NCBI GenBank assembly: GCA_943735955.1
Contig: OX030964.1
Span: forward strand, 7,156,997 to 7,220,996
Source of the DNA: Piscicola geometra
Taxonomy: Eukaryota > Annelida > Clitellata > Hirudinida > Piscicolidae
DNA length: 64,000 nt
Direction of reading: 5' to 3'
The translations under genes and the position numbers were made by a program. The notes below the pieces were generated by a model. The model did not search any database. It worked only from the letters and a program-made list of their open reading frames with translations, and was not told the DNA's origin. Of the stretch, positions 15,801 through 56,929 are shown in pieces; position 1 is the first letter of the stretch, and every line of letters starts with the position of its first letter.

Positions 15801-17820
15801 GATTATTTAATGAATGGATTACTGAGTATGTAATTTAAATGAATGATTTGGTGGATGAGTGAATGGTGGTGAATAAATGAATGTTAAGATGCCCAAGAGA
15901 ATGGATGAGTGGTAAGGGATGATGTAGGAAGACAGGGATATGGACTGGCTTGCAAATGGGAATTAATGGAAAGACTACGTGAATAATTTAGGCAAGGTAC
16001 ATAATAAGATGGTGATGTGATTGATTAATAATAAGTCTTATAATACTAAGAAAATCATGAGTGAATTAAACTAGAAAATAAAGTATATTTATGTAATAAA
16101 TATTTACTTTTTGTGGTTCAAAATTTATATATTTTTTAACCCAAAACTTAACCATTTTATTTGTTCAATGAGAATTTTGAGGTACGAAGTTTTGACACAG
16201 AAATTAAGAAAAAAACAGAACGTGTTCTGACAATGGATTGTATTTATTTATTAGATTATTGTTTTTTTCTAGTTTTTAAACAGGTTTTTGATTATTTGTT
16301 GAACTTATTGGAATATTATTTGTTTAAATACTACATTTGATTTAAAATAATTTTTTTTCACAATTTACGACATTTTCTTTTAATTTCAAAATTATTTTTT
16401 ATCCATATTTTTTTAGTTTTATTTTTCGCCGTGATTTTATGACTTTTTCACTTTATTTCCGATGTCTGTACTTAAAATCGATAGCCTTCAAGTGCATTCT
16501 TCTTTCAAAAGATTCATTCATTTTTCAATTCTTTTCCATTTTCAGTTAGAACAAAACTTTCCCAAAACATGAAAATTTAAAGATTTTTTTCAAACTTCTG
16601 TCCATTTATTTTATAAAAGGGTTTCAGATAAAATAAAATTTTTAAAGATGTATCAAAAAACTAGAGATTAAAACAACACATAAAACTGATTTAAAGCCGA
16701 ACCTGGTTTATTTGTGTTTTGCCTTATTTACAGCGAACTCTTTGGGATGGATGCTCGCCTCCGATACATAAGCACATATTTAGCATAGGAGATTTATAGA
16801 ACTCCCTACCAATAAACAGAGCTTCTTGAGATAAATGTATTTTTCAAAGAAAGAGTAATTTGTTTAAAAATTCATCTGAAATAGATTATTTCAAATGTTT
16901 TTTTGTGGGAGGTTTGATGGAAACAAAAAAGGTTTTCATATTTTATGATTAAGTATTATAAATTAAAAACAAATTTTGATGTACGTTTGAAAAAAAAGAT
17001 TCTGTGCTTTGTTTTTTATTTTAAATCACAACAGCTTCAATAATAACATCTACAGCAACAACCAGTATAATCTACGTCAGCAGCAACTATTTTTTAAAAA
17101 GTTGATAAAACTTTAGCAATTAAAAATGGAAACGACACAAAATGGAACTATATCAGAACTAGCTCCAATGTTATAATCACATGAAATAATATAGTTATTT
17201 AAAGTTTTTATCATTAAAAAAATATTTTACGAGAATATTTTAAAATTGTAGAATTTTTACATAAAAACACAATTAAGCATATTTAAAACTATCCGAGAAT
17301 CGTTTTCGAAAAAAAAAGTAATTTCTATTTATTCATAGACACATACACGATCATATACGCGTGTAACATCGCTGAATGTGTGTATATGAGTGTTTACGAG
17401 CAGGTATTTATAAACGTTTTGTGAATTTTTTTCGGAAAAATATAGCAGAGAGTTTTGAGTAAACTTAAAAATTCAAATTTGAACTTTTAATTCGTTTAGT
17501 AGAAGCAAAAAAAGAATTATATTTTTTCGAATTTTTATTTAATATATTTGAATATTGAAACAAATCTATTTTTTATTTTGTGTAAAAGTTTTTATTTATT
17601 TACTTGGATTACGTTACATTGATTTTTAGATAGAAAAACATTAGCACAAATAGTTAATTAAAAGTTATGTTCAAATGTCTTAAAGTAAAGACACTAAAAT
17701 ATCAACTACAAGCTTCTATAAAAAAATAAAGTAAGTAAAAATAAATAATCTACAAATAATCACCAAATTGTAAATAAAAATCACCCTGAGCTCTATTGAA
17801 GGCTTCACATCTTAGGCAGC
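12883..17820. other. Divergent intergenic region between the K2P channel and the lectin-receptor gene
   Basis: About 4.9 kb of AT-rich DNA without a supportable exon. It must carry the promoters of both flanking genes, but no core element stands out. Positions 15480-16010 hold a degenerate (GAAT/GGAT)n tract with scattered TGAATGGATG-like units. Undetected 5'UTR exons of either gene are possible. Confidence 0.6.
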
Positions 17821-46487
<28,667 letters not shown>

Positions 46488-46489
<2 letters not shown>

Positions 46490-46493
46490 TAAA
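46488..46493 (+). terminator. Poly(A) signal overlapping the lectin-receptor stop codon
   Basis: The reading frame ends GAA TAA at 46487-46489 and the sequence continues TAATAAAC, so an AATAAA hexamer starts on the second base of the stop codon. T/GT-rich sequence (TTTTTGTTTTGTTTTTATT) follows at about 46509-46527. If used, the 3'UTR would be extremely short. Confidence 0.55.
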
Positions 46494-46854
46494 CAAAAGA
46501 AACAACAATTTTTGTTTTGTTTTTATTCAAAATGAATATTCATTTAACAAGTCAAAAAATTGGGAGATCAGAAATTGAGTTTGCAGATCAAATCCCATCA
46601 TCAACCCACACCACTCCTTGCAAAAACGATGCCAACACTATGGACACAGTCTATGGTCAGCATCGTTACCAGCATTTTCACCAACGTTTTCTCATCCATG
46701 ATTCCAGGCAACAGTTTTAGACCCTCCTCAACCCCATCTATAATAGATCAGCATTTATAACTTCCGTAAGAAATCTCTCAAGTCCCGCAACTACCTCAAA
46801 GTGCCCATCCATCATCACACCACTTACTTATCCTTCGGGCCAAACCATCCAACC

Positions 46855-47137
46855 ATCCATTCATCCATCCAGCCATCCATTCATCAATCCATCAATCCAT
46901 CCATCCATCCATCCATCCTTCCTTCCATCCATCCTTCCATCCATCCATCCATCCATCCATCCATCCATCCATCCATCCATCCATCCATCCATCCATCCAT
47001 CCATCCATCCATCCATCCATCCATCCATCCATCCATCCATCCATCCATCCATCCATCCATCCATCCATCCATCCATCCATCCATCAATCCATTCTTCCTT
47101 CCATCCATCCTTCCATCCATCCTTCCATCCATCTGAT
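46855..47137 (+). repeat. (CCAT)n tetranucleotide array, about 280 bp
   Basis: Nearly pure CCAT repeats with CCTT and CAAT variants at both ends. It lies downstream of the lectin-receptor gene. Confidence 0.95.
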
Positions 47138-50100
47138 CCATCGAACCATCTCATCAATGTCGTTCAACTTGTCGATTCCGCCATATTCTCTTGAAGGTTC
47201 AAATAACACAAACATAACAAAAACATATTTGAGATGTTTTAAGGACATCACTTGTAATAAAGATGATGATGCTGAAATACAAAATAGAGAAAAAATATAA
47301 TAAAAACGCAACTAAATAAAAAATAAGTAATATTAAATGAAAGAAGTTGAGAGTGGAGATTCTCTGTGCCAGTACGAAAGGTTATTACTTTTATATTTCA
47401 GTAGTAATGTTAATTGTATTAATCAAATGTATGTGACTAAAAATTAGCATTATTTAGACTCACCTGAAGGTATTATACAGCTGAAGCGCTAAACTACTCC
47501 ATGCGAGTCAGTCGCGTGCAGGATTTCACTTCTAAACGACGCGTTTTAGAAAAATGATCGGTATCAAGAGAAAAAATAATTCCAAGATAGATTAGCTTGC
47601 GTTTGAGGACTACCATTGATCAACAAAAGCATCATGATGATTTATGCCTGCAAAAGATCACCACAGAAATAGGAATTCAAAAAAATATCAAAATTTGCAG
47701 AGATTTTTGAATACATTTTTTTAAATTTCTTGAAATACAAGTATTATTTCAGAAAATTATTATTAACTAGCATATCAAATCAACATTTTAAGTAGACAGT
47801 TGAAAAATTATATTTAAAAAAAGGCTCAAAAACCATTATCTTTTCAAAACTGTCCAAAATTATAAATGTAGGTATTTTACGATTTTAAAAAAATCTTGCT
47901 TTTACTTTTTTTAGAAACTTTCATTTATTTCACTTTTGTAAAAATTCGTTTCAAAATCCATCTCATGAGCCCACTGCACACGCGGAATCCCAGATTCCCT
48001 CTTATGAGTAGGCCAAAGAAAAGCGAATCACATTGATTTAGATAGTTATGCAGCCTATTAATATTTTTATATAACAAAACTAATAAATTTTTACCTATAA
48101 CAAGGTTTATTTAGTTTAAAAATACGTTCATTTATCGAAAAAAACCATAAAAGTTATTATTATACTTTTCTCACCATTATTGTTGAAGACACATCGTTAA
48201 TTCTTTCAGAACCCTCAATATGTAGGATGGGGCCATAAAAGTGACGTAAAGGAATAATTACAAAACAAAAATACTAATATTATAAATAATTTTGCTTTTT
48301 TTAATGTTAAAAATTATAAAAAGTAATAATAAGTTTAATTAAATCGTGTTAATACTATTAATTATAATTTAAGAAAGATACTAAACGATTGAAATACATA
48401 AAAAAAACAGTTAAAATAAAATAATTGATCTAACTGATACGATTGATGAAATTATATTTAATAAAAGCTGATTAAACAAGGGAAAGAAATAAAGACGAAA
48501 GTTAATGACAACAACTACAAAAATGTATGGGGTGTCACATTTTCATCACGAAAAGGAGTATAACAACTAGGAGATTTTCAAACAATTCTCTGTAATAACA
48601 ACGAAAAGACTGACAAAAACTGTTTTGATGTCATTAAAAATGATTTTACTTCTGAATAAAGCTCTTGGGAATTCTCGCTATAGGTTTTTTTATATCATTT
48701 TTTACTGAAGTTTGTAAAAAAAATGTTTTTAACATGATACAAACTGTTACTCTTGATTTAAACTTCTGTTTGAGGGTTGTTGTTGATGTTGTTGTGATGT
48801 TGCTGTTAATTGTTTCAGCATTTCTGTTTCATTGATTGAATTTAGGTAGAGAAAAACATTGTGGCTGAGTTTTTAAAGGATTTGAAATGCATAATATTGT
48901 GTACTAATTTTTTTATTATTTTAAGATTATTTAAAAATTTTCTTAAAATAACCATTTTACTGAGTTAATACAATTTTAAACATGCGTTTATTTTGGAAAA
49001 AATATTTAAAAACTGTTATATTTGAATTAATTGTAAAGTGTCAGACAAACTTATAAAAATCTTTTCAAATAATATTGAAGATAGATTGTTTTTTAATGTT
49101 TCCGGGATTTGCAAACAAAATAAAAAAACCTATCTGTTTTCAAATTATTTTAAATTTCATGGAATAATTGTTAAAAACTAACTAGAAAAAATATATTTCT
49201 TTATATAACCTAGCGTTATATAAATCAAGTGCAGCTTTACACTTTTTATATATCTCGTTTTTATATAATTTATGTAAAAATATAGATATTTATATTTTAA
49301 ATGGATTTTTATAAATGTCAGTTAACCTTGTTCTAGATTTTATCTGTTTATGAGATATTGAATTTTTAAAAAAATATTTCTTCGTTTGTAAAATGAAAAT
49401 ATTTCATCTTTTTGAAATACTTGTTTATCTTAATCGAAATTATTTCAAAAGAAAATATTAGCTAAATAAAAAAATTATATTATTTTTTATAATATTTCGA
49501 TTTAAAACATGGGTTACCTCTTTTGATATTTTTATTGAAATATATAATCAAAAACTCATTAAAACGAAACGAGTTTTTCCGATCCTAATGCTTTAGATTA
49601 GAGAAAAAAACATTTTTGAATTTCGTTTCATGACATTTTACTTTTCTAAACATCTGAAACTGAATTTTATTTCATTTTAAATTTGAATAATGGAAATAAA
49701 AGCATAAAAAGATTTTTTTATATTTATGAAAATAAACATTTCACTAACTTAATCGGATTTCAATGAATTCACATTTTTTGAAATTGAATTTCAACTTTTT
49801 ATGTTATCATTTACAGTTTATTTATACATATATATATTTCTTGCCAAAATTTCTTTGGTCATATATTTATACTTTTTTATATTTATTTTTATAATTCACA
49901 TCGTAAATTTGGATCATAGTTTCAAACGCGTGAAGATCTAGAGCTTCCGAAAAATAATTTTTTATAAATATATAAAAACTTTAATAGAAACATCAACTAA
50001 AGTCAAATGAAAATTATGGGAAAATGTACTGATCGTCAAAAAAGGTGAGTAATTTGAGTATAGTAATGGTGATGATGATGATGATGATAATGATGGTGAT

Positions 50101-50144
50101 GATGATGAGAAGATGGAGATGATGATGATGATGATGATGATGGT

Positions 50145-50230
50145 GGTATCGAGCTAAAGTCATTCAGGTCGCCAGAGCAATCGATCTCTCAAGTTTGAGC
50201 TGGCTTAACCAGTTGAAGACACTATGATTA
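50145..50230 (-). mobile_element. tRNA-derived SINE head, minus strand, with (ATC)n tail
   Basis: On the minus strand an A-box-like region (AACTGGTTAAGCCAGC, near 50199-50215) is followed by a B-box-like AGCTCGATACC (50155-50145) and directly by an ATC array (50144 down to about 50066). The order head, B box, ATC tail matches the element at 2648-2899; GTGGTTAACGAC there resembles CTGGTTAAGCCAG here. Confidence 0.5.
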
Positions 50231-51007
50231 AAATGTCATAAATGTTTTAAGATAACGATTTTGTGTTTTTCTGAAAGTTTTTTAAAACGGAAAATAATTT
50301 GATATTTATTAGAAATGTTTAAAATAAAATAAAAATTCGTGAAAATTGTTTTTCTTATTTTATCTGAATAAAGTCAAATACCATGTTATGCACAATTTAA
50401 ATTTCGAAAACAGTTTTGAAAAAAGTATGTTTTCAAACCGATTATGGAAAACTAAAACATTTTTTAATAACAAAATTATTATTTTTCATTAAAAAATATC
50501 TTTGAAGTTTGAAAAAATTGAAAGATTTGAACAGAAATTAGTGGGTTATTTTTCAATTTTTATTTTTTAAACGTTTCATGAGATGAAAGCGTTGATGGGG
50601 GTAATAGTTGTACCAGTCATATTAGGAAGATGATGACAATGATTACGGGAAAGAAAATGATAACTGTGATAAAAAAAGACTTTTAAAAAGATACAATCTC
50701 TTTAATTAAGGAAGAGTGGTGATAAAAACAATAAAAATGGTTTATTAACATATGATGGGTCTGAAAATGATAATATATAATATATAAAACTATAAGTAGA
50801 ACTGATGATGATATTGATGATGATGAGGAACGTGATGATGATGATGATTTTTGAATTATGAGAACTTCTAAAACATTCAATCTGTCATCCGCTCCTGAGT
50901 CATAACGTTGGGAACACTGGTCGACTGGGAAGATGATGATGACGATGATAGTGATGATGATGAATATAATAACACTTTCAATAGTTTTTACACTAGTACT
51001 CATCTTA

Positions 51008-51013
51008 TTTATT
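51008..51013 (-). terminator. Candidate poly(A) signal of the secreted Cys-rich protein gene
   Basis: AATAAA on the minus strand, about 29 bp downstream of the TAA stop (51042-51044). Confidence 0.5.
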
Positions 51014-51041
51014 TGAATATGAAAATAATACTATCGCTAGT

Positions 51042-54000
51042 TTAAAAGTAGACGTCACTCCACGCACATAATCTTTCGCTCTCAAACAAGGTTAGAGCGA
51101 GCGTGCTTCCCTCTTCCACGGTGTTTGAAGAGGCCGTCTGTTGCAGCTCACACCGCTGGCTAGAAGCCCTGTGGGTGTGGGAAGAATGGCGTGGTTTTGA
51201 GAGAGTTTGGTGATGGTGTCTGAGGCTTGCAGAGAAGTTTGAGGTGGTTATGGAGGGTTAGAAATGAGTATTTTATTTTTAAATATCTCTATTATTATAT
51301 TAACTAAAATAACTAATTATTATTTTTATTATTAAAATAAAAATCAATTTTGATAAAAAGTAAAAATATAAAAAACCAAAAAACAATTTGTGCGTACCTG
51401 GACATCTGAATATGTCTCCATCCAGTTCTTTCATAAACCTGCGCGGGCACAAAAGGTTGAATTAATTTATAAGAATGTTTGTGTGTTCAGGCTAGTTTAT
51501 TTCCAAATACATAAATGGCGATTTTATCCGTTGAGTTAGCGTGGATTTTCGGCTATTTTTCTAGGTCTTTGGGTTAAGAATATAAATATAATAATGTATT
51601 AGGTTTTATCGCGTTTAGTTATCTTTTTTATTCACAAAAACTAAATGCATTAGTTTTTTTCCCTTAAAAAGTACATTCAAGATTGGAAACTCGTTTTTTT
51701 GGAAAAATGAGTAAAAATAAACCAATAAATAACAAATTATAATATGGGAAAAAACTGTTTTTAATCTGATATTGAAAACAATTTGAAATATACAAAAAAA
51801 ATATATAGAAATTATAAGTGTTTACAGTACCCAGCAGCGGAATTCCGAGTAGATGTCAAGGGAATCGTAGGTTATCATGTAGGATCTCATGTTTTCCATG
51901 AAATGACCCACGCAAATCAACTCTCTGTCTGCGATGTCTATGGTGGGCAAATGGAAACGATGGTAAAGTTCTAAATTAAATAAATAGCTCTATTAAGTTT
52001 TTAATTTTATTTAAACTTTGAAAACAGTAAAATAAAATATGTTTTTTATGAACTAATTCATTTTCTGCTCATCTCACCATACTCTCCAATGGGTTTGCCG
52101 GTGTGGTCGAGAGTATCACAATACGAAACGTCGATTGACAACTTGAAAGGGTTTCCGTCACACGATTTGAGCTCCGAAGTGTCATCCGGACAGTCAATCA
52201 TGTGTCTCGGTCTCTCAGTGTAGGCGTTTTCGACTTCGGTCTTGTATTTCTCTTCGGGATGTCCGTCCTGTATGAACTTGTATCTGCCGCCTATCGGACA
52301 GGTGACCGGAGAAGGTGGGCTCACTATGCAAGAAAATGAGTTAGTTTGGATTGAAGTAGGATCGTGGGGGTGATGAATTTGTAGTGGAAGAGTGATTCTA
52401 GTTATTTAGTTTTTCTGTTTATGACGATAATAATTTTTCCAAAATATATTTGCGTTGTCAGACTAACAAAATATGTTTATTCTAGCCTAATGCACTCACA
52501 CAAAAGGTAAGAGTAACTCCATTCCAGAGGTTTTTCATCAACCTGTGAATTATAGATCAAAGCTTTTAAAAATAAAACCCATTAAATACTTTAATTAATC
52601 AAAAACCCTGCAAAGTCATTTAATGTAGGCTAACTGATTAACTTTCAAATCTCAACAACTCGGCAAACAATGCATAAATCCTAATTTCTGTGTGCACAAA
52701 CTAATCCCAGATAAATGAGACTCAAACATATTGCTTAAAAAGTAAAAACTAATTTGGAAAAAATAAATGCAAAATTTAACATTTTTAAAAACTTAGATTT
52801 TTTAAACCTCAAAAGTGAACCTGCTCCACGAGCAGGCCTGTCTGAAGACGCTTTCCATGTAAGAAGGATCATCTATGCGATTGACCTGTACTGGCAGAGA
52901 TCTGGCTGTGTCGTTTTGAGAGTTTAATGAAATTTTAATGTAGCTGTTGGGGTTTGGTGAAATTTTATTCAGTTATTAATTTTGAATTTGGCTACTAGTA
53001 TAATACTGCTATGAAATATTGTTTTTTATTTTATATTCAACTTTCTTAAATTAGATTTTATATATTTGTTATTGTTTTCAATAATATAAATACTTTTTTC
53101 ATTTGCATATTTAATTCAAAATGCACATTTTAAAAAGTTATTAATTAAAAAAAGATCCCACCCATCCTAAAGCGAATGATGTTGAACTTCCTAGGTACAA
53201 AGTCGTAGCACACAAAGTGCGCTTCGCTGTGAAATGGTACAAACGGAATAAGATTTTAACAAATTCTTTAAAATATTTTTTTAAAAATTAAAATTTTAAT
53301 AAACATTTGAAATATCTATCAAACACCATATAAAATACCAGAAAATTATCTCAAACACCACTGACTCACCATTTTCCGATGTCAACATGATAAGTTAAGT
53401 ATCTAGAATCGGCGTTTCTTAGACACACAAAGAACGACTCCATATATTCGTACTGGTTGTTAACCGTCAATACCATCAGATGCGTGGTGTTGATGGTGTA
53501 GAAAGAGTCGAGGATATAGTCGCCTTCGTAGTAGCCGCTGAAGTTGCGAGGGAAGTGGCAACCAGGAGGTATTGAGGGTAGCTCTGGGTTTATGTCTGCG
53601 TGGAGGTGCATTAGGTTGTGTAGAGAAGTGGGTTGTGCTTTTTATTTGAGTTGAGAGATTGGTAAAAGTGTTGAATTGAATGGGATGATTGCTAAAAATA
53701 GTTTCAGTGAGAATGGGTTGAAATGGGTTCGATTACAAGAAAACAGATAGAGATGAACATGACTTTGGCTGGTTCACGATTGAATGTAGACTTCAAACAT
53801 AGAAAAAAACATAATACTTTTTCTTTCAATTCTTTAACTTTTTCATCGTTTTAATGAATTTAAAATGGGAATAATTTTAAACATTAACTAGGTTCAAGGA
53901 TAAGTCTGATGTCTCCCTCATAAGGGGTGTTCAAGACCGCGCAAGAAGCCCATCTGTTTAATGGATTGTGGTAGCCGTTGTAGATTCGATGGTATTATTA

Positions 54001-56929
54001 ATCTTTTTAATAATTTCAGATCTTGAGTACTTAACATTTTACAATTAATTTTAATTGTTTTATTTCAATAAATGGAGCAGTAGGATAAGAACCAAATGCA
54101 AACCATTATCACCTTGACAAGGAATATCGTTTCTGATTATCCTCGATTTCTTGGTCGAGTCGTGTGAGCTGTGGGTAGGTGGGTACTTTATATTTTTGTT
54201 TTAACAAATACTAAAATTACTTCAAATATTAGAAATAAAAAGTTAAATAACGCTCAATAGGTTAAATATTTGAATGTAAACGGTCGCATTAGGGGTTTAA
54301 TTCATAAACAAATATTTACTTTACGGTCTATCAATTTAATTTAATGTAAAAATTTATTATATTTTAAACTTCGTTTTAAAGAATAAAAACAACCTAATAA
54401 AAAAGATTTTTCGAACATACAACTTCAAAAGATTCATCCAATTCGTTCTAATTTGTAAATAAATTAATTATTAATTCAAAAATTTGAAAATTTAAAGTTA
54501 TTTTACCAACCATACACCTGAAGCGATCTCTGGGATGGACTTGTTTAAGATCTGACATTGCTGAGTAGACGTTGTTTAATTCATCTTTCCACGTGCCCAA
54601 GCATTGGAATCGTATGCCTGGATAGGTTTTTGGTGTAAGAAAATGAAATTTTATATTTATTTACATAAATAGCAGAATAACCAGGATACAAATCAATTCA
54701 TCATTAACTCAATCAATTCATCATTAACCCAATCAATTCATTATTAACCCAATCAATTCCCCATTCATCCAATTAATTCACCATTCATCCAACCAATTCA
54801 CCATGCAAACTCACAGACAAACATGAAGAACCCACTTGTGGCTATGGAGGCTTCAACTTCTGGACACGCGCCGAATGTCATCTCGAAAACCTGGTTGTCC
54901 ACGTACACCGAACCAGGCTGTTGACAGGCGTTGATGATGCTCTGTGGGGAATCGCATATGCTGCCGCCTCCCAAGTTCACTTCGTATGTGAAGTGGAAAC
55001 AGCCCTCGATTGTGTCTCTGCAGTTCACCGTCTTGGGTTCAAGTCCTAATGCAGGATGTGGTTGGTTTATGACTATCCGAACAAGTTAATTTTATTCTTT
55101 GAAATGCATTACTGTTTATTAATATAAAATTTTTGTTTATATATTTAAAATTGTAATTTATTATCCATTTTTCACAGTCACTTATCAATCTATTCTAGAA
55201 GCTTCACAAGACTTTTTTACAAATTTCATTTGACTTCCTACACCTACATTTGTTTAATCCAATTATTTAATCTATGTTTCCCTTTCATTTCTCATCCCAA
55301 AAGCCATCCACCTACTAACTGAACAAAGTGGTGTACTCTTTATGTGGCGAAACGTGCCAATGGGCGACTTCCGAATGTGTTCTGAACTCGTCGAAGCTAG
55401 AGCAGGAGGCTATTGATGAATAATCTTTAATAGAATGTCACTTTAATTGAATCTGTATTTAAGTTAATTGAACATCTTCTTCTTTGTGTTATAAAGTTTT
55501 GAATAGTGATAAGCGATCAGTGGTTAGTATTTTATAGAAGGTTTTGTTAATTAAATAATGTTTTTTTAAAAATTCTAAAGAAACAAAATTATGAAAAACC
55601 GATTGAAGTAAAACAGTTCAAAATAGCATAGCCTCAATCTTCAGCCAAATGCAAATAACGGGAATAAGTAGAACGCCTAAATAATACGCTGAAATAATTA
55701 TAATCTCTAGTCTAGATATGGTTTCTTGGAGCACTTTTATCGATTTACAATGGGTATCAATAACTAATTTTCCAATTATCAACGTATAAAACAGGCTGAA
55801 CCTTGCTAAATCCGAGTATTTCATAATGAAGCAAATCATTAAAAACATAATAAATGTTTTAAAATAAAAATTTCAATTATAAGATCTTTATGGATTGAAA
55901 TAATAAATTTAAAAAAGGTTCTGAAACTTATCAACTAAACGCGTGAAATTACTCGTTTTTAACTCAATAAAAACTTTTGAAATACTTTTTCGTAAATAGT
56001 TAATTTAAAGAGTTACTCGACACTAAATTTTGTTCACAAACCATTTTAAGTATACCCTTAAACTTATTTTTTTAATTTAATTCAGCGCAATGTGGCCAAT
56101 AGCGTATCATAAGGACTTGAAAGAGAACCAGCCACTTACATTTTCGGTATTGTACCACATTTGGCGTCCTAAGATGCCATTCATGATATTCCATGCATTT
56201 TGCCTTCCTGATAATGATAATGAATAGGGTGGGTGCTGATAATGGTAGTGAAAGAGTGGATGCTGATGATGATAGTGAAAGAGTAGGTACTGATGATGAT
56301 AATGATGGAAACAGATGAATAAAGCATAAATTTCTAAGCCAACTTGTTGAACAAGGCTATCTGGAGGTCTGTGATGTTGGTGTTGATCGTTCGATTAACC
56401 TGGTTTTTTAGGCCTGCGAAAAGACTCGGGAGATAACGATAAACGGATTTGATTCTGCTCTTGGAAAGGGTGTCGTTTGGTTGATGCACATAGATGAACA
56501 TCGGATAGATCTGGTAGCAGTGAAAAACTCCGAGGCGGCTGTTGTCAAAACTTGTGGGAGAGATGGTGATGAAAAATTCCTTGCTGAGATCGGTCGAGTA
56601 GTACTTGCCTAAGAATTGATCTGGTATGCTGCATACTGCATCTTTTTGGGAGCCATTTTAAATAAAATTAAATAATTGGATGTAGGTGACTTTCAATGAA
56701 AGTTTTGCTCAAAAGATTATTTTTGTGGTTGAAAACTTTGATGAAATTGCAAAAATGATCTCAAAGACTTAATAAAACAAGTTAAAAAGTAAAATAGGTA
56801 TAATATTAGCTCTAATATAAACGAAATAAAAATACTTCACAAAAAACATATTAAATAATCACTTATGAGTTGGAGCCTTACAATAAGCAGGATCAGCACA
56901 ACAACCCCAGTAATTTCACTGGCAAACAT
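51042..56929 (-). CDS. Secreted Cys-rich protein with duplicated multi-module unit (DUF7042-DUF7045-like), 16 exons, 653 aa
   Basis: Exons in transcript order: 56929-56863, 56635-56344, 56207-56140, 55409-55320, 55045-54815, 54617-54511, 54168-54113, 53953-53889, 53595-53370, 53226-53162, 52905-52808, 52542-52500, 52323-52078, 51970-51831, 51438-51398, 51168-51042. They sum to 1,962 nt and all phases agree. The N-terminus is a signal peptide (MFASEITGVVVLILLI). Two parallel units follow. Unit 1: CSIPDQFLGKYY, VNCRDTIEGCFHFTYEV, FQCLGTWKD, DRFRCM, SRWASC. Unit 2: CHFPRNFSGYYEGD, VTCPIGGRYKF, LICVGHFMEN, SEFRCW, SRASSQRC. No TM helix or GPI signal is evident, so secretion is likely. The pattern resembles the invertebrate domains Pfam lists as DUF7042-DUF7045; that link is from memory. 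Function is unknown. Single exons such as 54168-54113 rest on phase and repeat symmetry. Confidence 0.82.

Larger units (their letters stand above)
47138..51041. other. Intergenic space between the convergent lectin-receptor and secreted-protein genes
   Basis: AT-rich, no credible exon. Contains GAT arrays (50066-50146 and dispersed GAT around 50800-50970), a minus-strand SINE head (50145-50218) and a somewhat less AT-rich stretch at 47470-47650 with no coding signal. Confidence 0.6.

Noticed and set aside
46801..47157. Ile-His-Pro-Ser and Trp-Met-Asp-Gly repeat frames
   Set aside because: Translations of the (CCAT)n array.
55618..55848. 76-residue hydrophobic minus-strand frame
   Set aside because: Lies in an intron of the secreted-protein gene; AT-rich chance frame with no splice sites in matching phase.
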